Source of the DNA: CAZUDI01 sp964618975
Lineage (GTDB): Bacteria > Desulfobacterota > Desulfomonilia > UBA1062
Direction: 5' to 3'
Assembly: GCA_964618975.1 (NCBI GenBank)
Contig: CAZUDI010000069.1
Coordinates: 1-19,333, forward strand
Length of the DNA: 19,333 nt
Shown: positions 5,798-14,268 of the stretch, one piece after another
Position numbering within the stretch: the first letter of the stretch is position 1
How the letters are laid out: every line of letters begins with the position of its first letter
Made by a program: the position numbers and the translations under genes
The notes under the pieces: generated by a model
The model's database searches: none
Seen by the model: the letters and a program-made list of their open reading frames with translations, nothing else
Told to the model about the DNA's origin: nothing

Positions 5798-8191
5798 TCA
5801 GCGCATAAGGGAGGCGGCGCGTTCCTTGAAGAGGAAGTGGTAGATGAGATCGCAATAGCGGTCCATCTTCAGCTTGGCCTGGCCCGAGACGGCGAAGCGC
5901 CAGAAACCGTAGAGTTTGGCCAGGTTGACCAGCCGCTCGGAATATAACTCCCAGGTGAAGTGGGTGCGGATGCGGCTGATGCCGGCCTGGGAGATCTGCT
6001 CCCAGTAACCTCCCTCGGAGTGCATTCTCAGGACGAAGTCTTCGAGGGCCTTGGCGATGAGGGGGGGGGAGCTGGTATTGATGAGGAAGCCGCTGACCCC
6101 AGGCTCGATGATCTCCTGGGGACCGCCGAAGAGGGGCCCGAAGGTGGGCAGACCCGAGAGCATGGCCTCCAGGATGGTCAGACCGAAGGCCTCGAAGAGG
6201 GCCGGCTGGACGAAGATGCCCCGGTGATCGGCGATGATGCGGTAGACCTCTCCGGTGTCGAGCTTGTTGATACTGGGGAGCCAGCGCAGCCTTTCGGCCA
6301 GGCCGTAACGCTCGATGAGGGCGTAGGCCTTTTCGATTTCGGCGCGCTCCTCGCTGTCGAGCGATTCCCTGGCATGGATGGTGCCCGCGGCGAGGATCAG
6401 CGAGCAGTGCTCCTTCAGGGTGTCGCTCAGGCCATAGGCCTCGATGAGGCCGGTGAGGTTCTTGATGCGGTCGAAGCGGGCCATGGTAAAGATGGGGATC
6501 CTGGAACGCTCCAGCACCCCCCCGAAGATGTCGTCGGCGCACTCCTCGAAGAGGCGCCTTTCCCAGTGCCGCCGCTGGTGATCGGTGCGACGGTCCTGCT
6601 CGAAGTAGGGAAAGTAGAGCGTTTCATCCACCCCCGGCGGGATGACGTTGAACTTGGGGGCATAGAGGTTGATCCCTCCGGTCACCTGGACCAGGGACGG
6701 GAGGGTGAAGTGCTGGTAGGATTCGTACTGCCCCATGGTGTCGTCGGTGCCGATGATCTCCTGGTGGGTGCTGGTGATGATGAAGTCGGACTTGTTCATG
6801 CTCAGGACATCTGCCATGAATTGCAGCGAGAAGTGGTAGTGGTCCTCGAGTTCCTGCCAGTACAGGTCGGAAAAGAGGTACTTGGTCTTTTCCAGGGCGT
6901 GGGCGATGGTGCACTGGATCACGTCCAGGCGGTCCGAGAGCAGGGAAGCCACCAGGTTGCCGTCGGAGTAGTTGCCGATGATGAGGTCCGGCCGGCCCTG
7001 GAACTCGCTGAGCAGCTCGATTTCGGCCTCATCGGCGAAGCGCTCGAGATAGGGCCAGACCTCGAAGCGTGAGACCCAGGACGGGAGCGTCTGACCGGAG
7101 GTGTCCCGGAAGGGGACCCGCAGGATCCAGCCATTGTCTGTCCCGTGGATTTTCTCGCGTCGGATATTGCAGGTGGTTTCCTCGGCCTCGGGGATGAGCC
7201 GGGTGATCACGATGATCTGGGGCTCGACCGTGATGCCCTGAAGCGCGATCTCCCGCTTCAGATAGCGCTCCAGGGCACGGACCTGGTCCAGGATGTAGAT
7301 CACCTGCCCCCCCGTGTCGGGCCGTCCCAGGACCTGCTCCTGCGCGAACCAGCCATGGGGGGAGATGATGGCGATCTTCGAGATCAGCGGCATGGGCACG
7401 CGGGAGATGAAGGTCTCGAGGAGCTCGGGGGAAGGTTCGTTGATGAAGTCGACGAGGGTCTGCATGGTCTCGCGGATACGTCCCGCCGTACTGCCCCATC
7501 CGGGTTCAAAACCCGCCTTTTTCAGGAAGGCGCTCACCTGTCGGACGGGTGTCGCGGGTTTCTTCTCGGCCAGCCACGGCAGCACCCGCATGAGGGCGGC
7601 ATAGAAGGCCGCGGGGTCCTTGATGATGTCGCCGTTGACCAGGAGCTGCTGCCCTCCATAGGAATGCAGCTTGATGAACTGGAAGGACTTGGCGTTCCAG
7701 GCCTCGGGGTTCTGGAAGTTGCTGCTGCACAGATAGCGGTTCAGAAAGCGGATGCCCAGCCCTATGGCCTTCGGGTCACGGATCAGGGGCGCATAGTCGT
7801 AGAAGGGGGTGAGGTCAATCTGGAGAGGATTCTGAGGGGCGTGTTCCCCGAGAATCTGCCGGGCCTTGAGATCGAGGTATTCCCTGACCGCGATCTCCTC
7901 GAGCTGCTCGGCGTCGCTGCGGAGCCGGTAGTAGCGGTAGCGCGCGATGGCATACCGGTGCATGATCACGAGGTGCTCGTCCAGGACGAGGGCCTCTTGG
8001 ATCCGGGAGAGGAAACGTACGATGGAAGACTGGGTCCTGAAGCGCACATTCTTTTCATGCAGGTCGCAGTAGTGCTCGAAGGTCAGCAGGATATCGTTCC
8101 TCAACAGGATGGGGTGTTCCTGGCTCATGAGCAGGGCGATAATCTCCCTGAAATCTTTGAGGTCGACCTTGGATATGAGTTCATGCAGCAT
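5798..8191 (-). CDS. sus: Sucrose synthase (GT4)
   Basis: This is a 797-residue enzyme, the normal length for the family. It catalyses the reversible reaction NDP-glucose + fructose = sucrose + NDP in the cytoplasm. The N-terminal regulatory region (about 1-260) precedes a GT-B catalytic core. Visible motifs include ISPHGWFAQEQVLGRPDTGG (276-295), CTIAHALEKTKY (427-438) with the catalytic-type His431, ARFDRIKNLTG (571-581) with Arg572 and Lys577 for nucleotide phosphate binding, and the E-x7-E motif in FEAFGLTILEAM (Glu667, Glu675). The plant QN motif that favours UDP is missing: the matching segment is RWLPSINKLDTGEVYR. ADP use is therefore plausible. The start follows AAGGAGAA by six bases and overlaps the SPS stop by one base (TGATG). 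It is the last gene of the sucrose operon. Confidence 0.96.
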   Translation of the reverse strand: MLHELISKVDLKDFREIIALLMSQEHPILLRNDILLTFEHYCDLHEKNVRFRTQSSIVRFLSRIQEALVLDEHLVIMHRYAIARYRYYRLRSDAEQLEEIAVREYLDLKARQILGEHAPQNPLQIDLTPFYDYAPLIRDPKAIGLGIRFLNRYLCSSNFQNPEAWNAKSFQFIKLHSYGGQQLLVNGDIIKDPAAFYAALMRVLPWLAEKKPATPVRQVSAFLKKAGFEPGWGSTAGRIRETMQTLVDFINEPSPELLETFISRVPMPLISKIAIISPHGWFAQEQVLGRPDTGGQVIYILDQVRALERYLKREIALQGITVEPQIIVITRLIPEAEETTCNIRREKIHGTDNGWILRVPFRDTSGQTLPSWVSRFEVWPYLERFADEAEIELLSEFQGRPDLIIGNYSDGNLVASLLSDRLDVIQCTIAHALEKTKYLFSDLYWQELEDHYHFSLQFMADVLSMNKSDFIITSTHQEIIGTDDTMGQYESYQHFTLPSLVQVTGGINLYAPKFNVIPPGVDETLYFPYFEQDRRTDHQRRHWERRLFEECADDIFGGVLERSRIPIFTMARFDRIKNLTGLIEAYGLSDTLKEHCSLILAAGTIHARESLDSEERAEIEKAYALIERYGLAERLRWLPSINKLDTGEVYRIIADHRGIFVQPALFEAFGLTILEAMLSGLPTFGPLFGGPQEIIEPGVSGFLINTSSPPLIAKALEDFVLRMHSEGGYWEQISQAGISRIRTHFTWELYSERLVNLAKLYGFWRFAVSGQAKLKMDRYCDLIYHFLFKERAASLMR

Positions 8192-10389
8192 CAGGCTTCT
8201 CCTTGGGGGTCGGTCTTCTCGAAAAAGCCGTAGTGACGGAGGCCCTCCAGGATCCCTCCGGCGCATTCGGCCTGGGCGAAATACACGTGGCGCAGGCCGC
8301 GGAGCCTTTCCAGCTCGGCGCTGAAGTTGCCCACCACCACGGCCAGGGGTTCCCCGCGCAGCATTTCCTCGTCATTGCCGGAGTCCCCGCATACCAGGAT
8401 ATTGTCCAAGGGAATCTCCCATTTGTAGCTGAGATAGCGGATGGCCTTGCCCTTGGAGGCCCGATAGGGCAGCACGTCCAGGAACTGGTTATGTGAGTAG
8501 ATGAGGTTATATCTCAAGCGGCTGCGCAGCAGCAGGTCGTGGATGTGCGCGATGCGGTCCTTGGCGGGCTCCATGTAGTAGCTGAGCTTGTAGGGCCGCT
8601 GGGTCTGCTCTTCCTGAAGGGTGAGGAAGTCGATCCCGTCCAGGATCTCCCGGAGACGCTCCCGGTTCCAGCGGTGCGAGATGTGGGTGTCCCAGCCCTT
8701 TTCATACAGCAGATCCCCACCGTAATAGATCTCGGCGCCCACCGAGGCGATGATCACGTCCGGCTGGGGCAGTTTGTAGCGCGCGAGGAATTCACGGGCG
8801 GAGTCGATACTCCTGCCGGTGGCCACGCAGAAACCCACCCGCTCATGGTGCTCGTTCAGGAGGCGGATGAGTTCGGGCAGCTGCACGTTGTCCCTCCCGA
8901 TGAGGGTGTTGTCGATATCGCTCACTACCAGGTGCCGCAGCCGGGTGAGGCGCTTGCCGATGGCGTTCCCGGGGACACCGGCGTCAAAGTCGCCATTATC
9001 CTCCCCGGCGAGCCCGCCGATCTGTGACAGGTATTGCCCCACATGGGCCTCCCAGGTGTAATGCACGCGCACGTTGTTGGTCCCGTTGTGGGAATAGATC
9101 CTCCAGAGGGCCTCGTCCGCGATGATCTTCTTGATGGCGGTGCTGATCGCCGTGGTGTCCGTGGGGTCGACCAGGATGCCGTTCTGACAGTTGTCGATGA
9201 TGTCCCGCGGCCCGCCGTCGTTGGTGGCCACGAGGGGTAGTCCGCAGGCCGCGGCCTCGATGAGGGTGAGTCCGAAGGGCTCGGTCAGGGCGACGTTGAC
9301 GAAGACCCCCTGCCTCTCGGCCGCGATGCGGTAGAGCTCCGGCACCTCATGATCGAAGTCGTGCTTCTTGGGGATGGCCATCTTGCCGTAGAGGTCGTAT
9401 TTGTCCATGAGGAGGAGCATTTCGGTCAGAACATCGCGCTCGTTTTCTTCCATGACACTGATGTCCTTGCGGATGCCGGCAAAGATCGCCAGGTTGGCCA
9501 TGGTCTGAAGCTCCAGGTCCGTGCCGAAGGCGTGGATGAGCCCCGATATGTTCTTGCGCTTGTCGGGGCGGCACAGGGCCAGGATCAGCGGTTTGTCCGG
9601 GTTCTTGAAGAAGCGGTTGAGATCGCTCACGGCCGAGGCATAGGCGTATTTGGCAGGCTCGTCCATGTTCTGCTTGGGGAGCAGGTTGTGGTAGTAGGGG
9701 GAGAACTTGTCGATGTCGACCCCCGGAGGGATGACCTGGAAGCGCGGCAGGCTCCCGTTGTGGTACATACCGTACTGCGCTTCGATCTCCTGGCGCGTGC
9801 TGGTGACGATGAGGTCGGCCGCACGGATGACCTCCTCTTCGATGGCGATACGATGGTCGATCCTGTAGCGGCGAACGAGCTCCCGGGGGTCCATCCCCTC
9901 GTCCAGGAGGCGCTGCTGTTTCACCCTGCCGAGCGAATGCCCGGTAAAGACCAGCGGCAGGCCGAAGAACTCGGAGATCTGCCGTGCCACGTAGCCGGCG
10001 TCGGCATAGTGGCCGTGGACGATGTGCCCCAGGCGCTGGGTCTTCTTGATGAACTTGATGGTCTTGTCCACATACTCGTCCAGGTGGGGCCACAAGAGCT
10101 CCTTGCGCAGGTATTTCCTGCCCCCGCACTGGATGCGGACTATGCGGAAGCGATCGGTGACCTGCTCAAACTCCTGCCCGTAATCCGCCGACACGGACTT
10201 GTCCTGGATCAGCCGCGTGAACAGGTCTACCCGCTCCACCCCGGGGAGGTTGCTCAGGTTCCGACCCAGATCCACGACATAGGAGATCTGTCCCCCGGTG
10301 TCGGCGTCGCGGCCGAGCTCCATCTCCCGGGCGCGCAGCAGCCCGTGGAGGCTGAACATCTGGATATGGAGTCCCTCAGGTGCTCTCAT
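8191..10389 (-). CDS. sps: Sucrose-phosphate synthase fused to sucrose-phosphate phosphatase
   Basis: This is a 732-residue two-domain enzyme. Residues about 8-460 are a GT4 sucrose-phosphate synthase domain: HIQMFSLHGLLRAREMELGR, then DADTGGQISYVVDLG, CRPDKRKNISGLIHAFG (273-289), and the E-x7-E motif in TEPFGLTLIEA (Glu370, Glu378). Residues about 485-725 are a HAD-type phosphatase domain with DIDNT (491-495) as the nucleophile motif, CVATGRS (521-527), Lys646 in ASKGKA and GDSGNDEEM (668-676), so all HAD motifs are present. One polypeptide could thus make sucrose-6-phosphate from NDP-glucose and fructose-6-phosphate and hydrolyse it to sucrose. The start at 10389 overlaps the fructokinase stop by four bases (ATGA) and follows AAGGG by six to seven bases. 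A much longer in-frame extension overlapping the kinase gene is not real. Confidence 0.95.
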   Translation of the reverse strand: MRAPEGLHIQMFSLHGLLRAREMELGRDADTGGQISYVVDLGRNLSNLPGVERVDLFTRLIQDKSVSADYGQEFEQVTDRFRIVRIQCGGRKYLRKELLWPHLDEYVDKTIKFIKKTQRLGHIVHGHYADAGYVARQISEFFGLPLVFTGHSLGRVKQQRLLDEGMDPRELVRRYRIDHRIAIEEEVIRAADLIVTSTRQEIEAQYGMYHNGSLPRFQVIPPGVDIDKFSPYYHNLLPKQNMDEPAKYAYASAVSDLNRFFKNPDKPLILALCRPDKRKNISGLIHAFGTDLELQTMANLAIFAGIRKDISVMEENERDVLTEMLLLMDKYDLYGKMAIPKKHDFDHEVPELYRIAAERQGVFVNVALTEPFGLTLIEAAACGLPLVATNDGGPRDIIDNCQNGILVDPTDTTAISTAIKKIIADEALWRIYSHNGTNNVRVHYTWEAHVGQYLSQIGGLAGEDNGDFDAGVPGNAIGKRLTRLRHLVVSDIDNTLIGRDNVQLPELIRLLNEHHERVGFCVATGRSIDSAREFLARYKLPQPDVIIASVGAEIYYGGDLLYEKGWDTHISHRWNRERLREILDGIDFLTLQEEQTQRPYKLSYYMEPAKDRIAHIHDLLLRSRLRYNLIYSHNQFLDVLPYRASKGKAIRYLSYKWEIPLDNILVCGDSGNDEEMLRGEPLAVVVGNFSAELERLRGLRHVYFAQAECAGGILEGLRHYGFFEKTDPQGEA

Positions 10390-11276
10390 GGCAGCCCTTT
10401 GAGCAGGCCCTGCAGTTCGGTATAGAGATCCTCGTTTTCCGGGGTGGCCCCGGGAATGGAACAGATCCGGGATGCGAAATGTGAGGCGCGCTCGAGGATC
10501 TCCCGGGGGTGCCAGCGGGCAAGATAGCCGGCCGCCAGGATGGCGGCGTAGGCGTCGCCCGCCCCGACCGTGTCGATCACCGGGGTTTTGATGCTGCCGG
10601 GGGTCCGGAAGCCGCCCTCGGGGGTGTAGAGCTCGCTGCCCTGGTCCCCGCAGGTGATCGAAACCATCTCGAGACCATAGACCTCCATCAGGTGGCGGAC
10701 AAAACCCTCCCGGTCGTATCTCTGCGGGAAGAGGCGCATCAGCTCCTCGAGCTCCGCGGCATTCATCTTCACGATGTCGCTCATGCTGAGCGAGGAGCGT
10801 ACAAGCTGAGGTGTGTAGCAGCCGGGTCTCAGGTTCACATCGTAGAGAAAGCGGGTCTTCGCCGGCCGGTCTGTCCGGAGAGCCTTCAGGCACGCCTGTC
10901 CCCGGGCGGTTCTCTGGATGAGGGTGCCGAAGTAGACCAGACGCACCCCGTCATGCAGGAGGCCGTCCGGACAGACGAGGAAGTCATAGGCTACACCTTG
11001 CAGAATGGTGAAGGTGGGGACCCCGCGGGCATCGAGGCTGACCCTCACCGTGCCCGTGGGATGCTCGCGGTCGATCTGGATGTCGCCGGCGCTGAACCCG
11101 TGCGCCTGGAGGTGCCCGAGCAGTTCCCGGCCCAGGGCATCGTCGCCAACGCGGGAGATGAAGCGCACCCTCAGGCCCATATTTTTGAGATGAAAGGCGA
11201 AATTGAAGGGCGCACCACCGATGCGGTGCCGATCGGGAAAGATATCAATCAGTAATTCGCCCACGGCGATAAGCAC
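10386..11276 (-). CDS. PfkB-family carbohydrate kinase, probable fructokinase
   Basis: This is a 296-residue ribokinase/PfkB sugar kinase. It has VGELLIDIFP at 5-14, the N-terminal glycine motif RIGGAPFNFAFHLKNMG at 18-34, and the C-terminal signature DTVGAGDAYAA at 235-245, in which Asp241 is the catalytic base. The family phosphorylates sugars or nucleosides with ATP. Its place as first gene before SPS-SPP and sucrose synthase argues for fructose as substrate, returning fructose released by sucrose synthase as fructose-6-phosphate for SPS. I chose GTG 11276 because AGGGAG lies seven bases upstream and the protein then begins exactly where PfkB homologues do. The upstream in-frame ATG at 11333 overlaps the predicted -10 box, so it would lie before the transcript start. 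Confidence 0.9.
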   Translation of the reverse strand: MLIAVGELLIDIFPDRHRIGGAPFNFAFHLKNMGLRVRFISRVGDDALGRELLGHLQAHGFSAGDIQIDREHPTGTVRVSLDARGVPTFTILQGVAYDFLVCPDGLLHDGVRLVYFGTLIQRTARGQACLKALRTDRPAKTRFLYDVNLRPGCYTPQLVRSSLSMSDIVKMNAAELEELMRLFPQRYDREGFVRHLMEVYGLEMVSITCGDQGSELYTPEGGFRTPGSIKTPVIDTVGAGDAYAAILAAGYLARWHPREILERASHFASRICSIPGATPENEDLYTELQGLLKGLP

Positions 11277-11326
11277 GCAGCGTCTCCCTGTCAGGTTGTG
11301 CGGTGAACGTCTCTGCCAGATGGTGC

Positions 11327-11352
11327 TTGACAAAATATATAATTAGTATAAG
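11327..11352 (+). promoter_or_regulatory. Overlapping weak promoter for the MarR gene and candidate operator dyad
   Basis: TTGACA (11327-11332) is a perfect -35 box, and TATAAG (11347-11352) could be a -10 box, but the 14-base spacer is too short for strong unaided activity. The stretch 11336-11350 has TATA at both ends in dyad arrangement and overlaps the -10 region of the divergent sucrose promoter. That is a suitable place for the adjacent MarR protein to bind. No direct evidence of binding exists here. Confidence 0.35.
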
Positions 11353-11363
11353 AAAGATTTCAA
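11336..11363 (-). promoter_or_regulatory. Sigma70-like promoter of the sucrose operon
   Basis: Read on the minus strand: -35 TTGAAA (11363-11358), a 16-base spacer, then -10 TATATA (11341-11336), with TATATT two bases further as an alternative at 18-base spacing. The transcript would start near 11329, about 50 bases before the GTG start. The segment is strikingly AT-rich against its surroundings. Confidence 0.55.
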
Positions 11364-11408
11364 TAGGAAATATCCGCATCGACAACATATGCACCCAGAG
11401 GACAGGCA

Positions 11409-12014
11409 ATGGTAAAGAACCCTGATGGCAGCAATCCCCTTGTGCCAAATGACAACCCAGAGGCTGAAGATCACGGCATGTTTCACGACGAGGCCCCGGA
11501 ATCCGAGGTCCCGCAGGCCCTGCTCGGGCTCACCGTGAGCGGGGAATCCGAAAAGGGGCTGGCCAGCGGGTTCGAGGAGACCTGCATCGAGAGCTGCGGG
11601 CTGAGAATCATGATGGCCCTCAGGCGCATCATGCACCATGTCGACATGTATTCCCGCAAGCTTGCCGGGATGCACAACATCACCGGGCCGCAGCTGATCT
11701 GTCTCTATGCGATCGTGCGGGAGGGGCCGCTGACGCTGTCCGATCTCGGTAAACGGGTCAGTCTCTCCACCAGTACGGTCAACGGGATTGTGGACCGGCT
11801 CGAGTACAAGAGCTTCGTGCTCCGGGAGCGCAAGGACAAGGACCGCCGCAAGGTGTTGATCAGCGCCACCCCGGCCGGGTTGGAAGTGACCACGGGGGCG
11901 CCGCTGCCCCTGCAGGACAGGCTGGCTTCCGCCATCGGGGAGCTGCCGGAGTTGGAGCAGATATCGATTGCCCTTTCTCTCGAGCGGATTGTGGCCATGA
12001 TGCAGGAAAAGTGA
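11409..12014 (+). CDS. MarR-family transcriptional regulator
   Basis: This is a 201-residue regulator. Residues about 1-55 are an acidic, low-complexity extension that MarR proteins usually lack. Residues about 60-200 are a MarR domain with ALRRIMHHVDMYSRKLAGMH, ITGPQLICLYAIVREGPLTL, LGKRVSLSTSTVNGIVDRLE (recognition helix) and LRERKDKDRRKVLI (wing). MarR proteins are dimers that usually repress their own and nearby promoters. The DMYSRKL...TGPQL pattern resembles the EctR/CosR-type regulators that control compatible-solute genes in halophilic proteobacteria; I recall this similarity and did not compute it. The gene sits between the sucrose operon and proVWX, which supports an osmotic role. 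AGAGGA six bases upstream supports the start. Confidence 0.88.
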   Translation: MVKNPDGSNPLVPNDNPEAEDHGMFHDEAPESEVPQALLGLTVSGESEKGLASGFEETCIESCGLRIMMALRRIMHHVDMYSRKLAGMHNITGPQLICLYAIVREGPLTLSDLGKRVSLSTSTVNGIVDRLEYKSFVLRERKDKDRRKVLISATPAGLEVTTGAPLPLQDRLASAIGELPELEQISIALSLERIVAMMQEK

Positions 12015-12182
12015 TTTCAAAAAGACGCATGCCTGAACCGGGAATACCCGCAAGCCATCCTTCAGGGAGCGCCTTCTCGACCGTTTGATGCGGGAAGGGA
12101 TCCGGTTGCCCCAATGGTCACAGTCCTGATGTGTGCGGCCGGGAATATGCCGGGTCGACAGGGATGAACTAACGAGGATACC

Positions 12183-13382
12183 ATGGCACAGAAGATTATC
12201 GTTGAAGATTTATACAAGATTTTTGGACCCGAACCGCAGCGCGCCCTCAAGTTGCTTAAGGAAGGTGCCAGCAAGGACGAGATCCTTGAGAAGACCAGGC
12301 ACGGGGTCGGGGTCGCGAAGGTCAACTTTACGGTGAACGAGGGGGAGATCCTTGTCATCATGGGGCTTTCAGGGAGCGGCAAATCGACCCTGGTGCGCTG
12401 CATCAACCGTCTCATCGAACCCACCGCCGGGAAGGTGCTCTTGGACGGCGTGGACGTGACCGCCCTCAAGCGCGAGGAGCTGCGTCTGCTCAGGCAGCGC
12501 AAATTCGGGATGGTCTTTCAGCATTTTGCGCTGTTTCCCCACCGCACGGTCATCAAGAACGTGGAATACGGCCTCGAGATCCAGAAGACGGACGCCTCCG
12601 AGCGCAGCGCCCGGGCGCGGGTGGCCCTGGAACAGGTTGGGCTCAAAGGTTGGGAGGACTCCTATCCGGCCCAACTCAGCGGCGGCATGCAGCAGCGGGT
12701 GGGGCTGGCGCGGGCCCTGGCGCTGGATCCCGAGGTGCTCCTCATGGACGAGGCCTTCAGCGCCCTGGACCCCCTCATTCGCCGCGATATGCAGGACGAA
12801 CTCATCAAGCTGCAGGACAAGATGCACAAGACGATCATCTTCATCAGTCATGATCTGGACGAGGCCATCAAGCTCGGCGACCGCATCATCCTGATGAAGG
12901 ACGGCTTCATCGTGCAGGAGGGCACGGCCGAGGAGATCCTCACCAACCCCGCCACGCGCTACGTGGAGAAATTCGTCGAGGATGTGGACCTCTCCAAGGT
13001 GATCACTGCTGGCTACGTCATGAAAAACCCCGAGGAGGTCGCCAGCCTGACCCATGACGGCCCCCGCACCGCCCTGCACAAGATGCGTCATGCGGGGATC
13101 TCGAGCCTTTTTGTGCAGCACAAGGGCCGCCTGGAGGGAATCATCTTCGCCGAGGATGCGGTCGAGGCCCTCAAACGCGGGGAGAAGGACATCGCCGGCA
13201 TTCTCAAGCGCGATATCTGCAAGATCGCGCCCGAAACCCCGGCCAGTGACCTGTTTCCGCTGCTGGCGGAGTATACCCCCCTGGCGGTCGTGAACGAGGA
13301 GGAGCGCCTCGTGGGGGTCATTATCCGGGGGGCCCTGCTGGCCGCACTGGCGGAAGGAGTGCAGAACAATGACGATGTATAG
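12183..13382 (+). CDS. proV: Glycine betaine/proline ABC transporter ATP-binding protein with CBS domains
   Basis: This is a 399-residue ATPase, the usual ProV/OpuAA length. It has Walker A GLSGSGKST (61-69), a Q-loop near VFQHFALFPH (111-120), signature LSGGMQQR (165-172), Walker B LLMDEAFSALDP (186-197) and the switch His in FISHDLDEAI. The extension before Walker A, with YKIFGPEPQRALKLLKEGAS, is typical of the osmoprotectant group. Residues about 275-395 form a CBS pair, which in OpuA-type importers senses ionic strength. It would energise uptake of glycine betaine, proline betaine or a related solute. GAGG lies five bases before the start. The 168-base gap from the MarR gene holds no clear promoter, so read-through from marR is possible. 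It overlaps proW by 14 bases. Confidence 0.95.
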   Translation: MAQKIIVEDLYKIFGPEPQRALKLLKEGASKDEILEKTRHGVGVAKVNFTVNEGEILVIMGLSGSGKSTLVRCINRLIEPTAGKVLLDGVDVTALKREELRLLRQRKFGMVFQHFALFPHRTVIKNVEYGLEIQKTDASERSARARVALEQVGLKGWEDSYPAQLSGGMQQRVGLARALALDPEVLLMDEAFSALDPLIRRDMQDELIKLQDKMHKTIIFISHDLDEAIKLGDRIILMKDGFIVQEGTAEEILTNPATRYVEKFVEDVDLSKVITAGYVMKNPEEVASLTHDGPRTALHKMRHAGISSLFVQHKGRLEGIIFAEDAVEALKRGEKDIAGILKRDICKIAPETPASDLFPLLAEYTPLAVVNEEERLVGVIIRGALLAALAEGVQNNDDV

Positions 13383-14214
13383 GATACCTGTCGGGGACTG
13401 GATCGAACGGGGGCTCGATAGCTTTACCGAGAACTTCTCCTTCCTCACGCAGGGGTTCTCCGAGATGACGGAAAAGGGTATCACGATCCTGGTGAAGGGC
13501 ATGATGTTCTTCCCGCCCTGGGTGCTGGTAATCGCCTTCACGGCGCTGGCCCTCTCCATCAGCCGGCGGCGCGGGGTGGCGCTCTTCACCCTCATCGGGC
13601 TGCTGTTGATCTGGAACATGGGGCTCTGGGCGCCCATGGTGAGCACCCTGGCCCTGGTGCTCATCTCCACCATGATTGCGATCATGGTGGGCATCCCCCT
13701 GGGGATCCTGGCGGCGCTCAATCACACCGCCTACCGCATCATCATGCCCATCCTGGATGTGATGCAGACCATGCCGGCCTTCGTCTACCTGATCCCGGCC
13801 ATCCCGTTCTTCGGGCTGGGCCCGGTGGGCGCCATCTTCTCCACCGTGATCTTCGCCATGCCGCCGGCCATCCGGCTCACCAGTCTGGGGATCAGGCAGG
13901 TGCCGTCGGAACTGGTGGAGGCGGCAGACGCCTTCGGCAGCAACAAGCGCCAGAAGCTCTTCAAGCTGCAGCTGCCCATGGCCACCCCCACGATTATGGC
14001 CGGCATCAACCAGACCATCATGCTGGCACTCTCTATGGTGGTGATCGCCTCTATGATCGGGGCCAAGGGGCTCGGCGGCGAGGTCTGGAAGGCCATCCAG
14101 CGCCTGGAGCCCGGCAAGGGCTTCGAGGCCGGCATCGCGATCGTGATCGTGGCCATCGTGCTCGATCGCATCATGCAGAGGTTCGGCAGTCAGGGCCAGC
14201 AGACAGGGGCCTGA
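13369..14214 (+). CDS. proW: Glycine betaine/proline ABC transporter permease
   Basis: This is a 281-residue inner-membrane permease of the ProW/OpuAB family with about six to seven hydrophobic segments. The ProW core is clear: PLGILAALNHTAYRIIMPIL, then DVMQTMPAFVYLIPAIPFFG, IFAMPPAIRLTSLGIRQVP, and the ATPase-coupling loop ELVEAADAFGSNKRQKLFKL. The C-terminal part contains MALSMVVIASMIGAKGLGGE, shared with OpuAB. The start ATG 13369 follows GGAAGGAG and lies inside the end of proV, indicating coupled translation. A second in-frame ATG at 13375 would only trim two residues. It forms the membrane channel with ProV and ProX. Confidence 0.95.
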   Translation: MTMYRIPVGDWIERGLDSFTENFSFLTQGFSEMTEKGITILVKGMMFFPPWVLVIAFTALALSISRRRGVALFTLIGLLLIWNMGLWAPMVSTLALVLISTMIAIMVGIPLGILAALNHTAYRIIMPILDVMQTMPAFVYLIPAIPFFGLGPVGAIFSTVIFAMPPAIRLTSLGIRQVPSELVEAADAFGSNKRQKLFKLQLPMATPTIMAGINQTIMLALSMVVIASMIGAKGLGGEVWKAIQRLEPGKGFEAGIAIVIVAIVLDRIMQRFGSQGQQTGA

Positions 14215-14268
14215 AAGGGCCGTGCATGATCTTATGATACAGGGAAAAACCATGCAAGGGAGGAAAGG

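Noticed and set aside
5960..8233. Long plus-strand open frames opposite sucrose synthase
   Set aside because: They mirror the codon pattern of the real gene and contain no recognisable motifs.
10390..10893. Longer N-terminus for sucrose-phosphate synthase
   Set aside because: The added residues lie wholly within the fructokinase gene in another frame and have no homology features. The 10389 start has a ribosome site and a typical ATGA overlap.
11277..11333. Upstream ATG for the fructokinase
   Set aside because: It would place the start at or before the predicted transcript start and add 19 residues absent from PfkB kinases. GTG 11276 has AGGGAG at good spacing.
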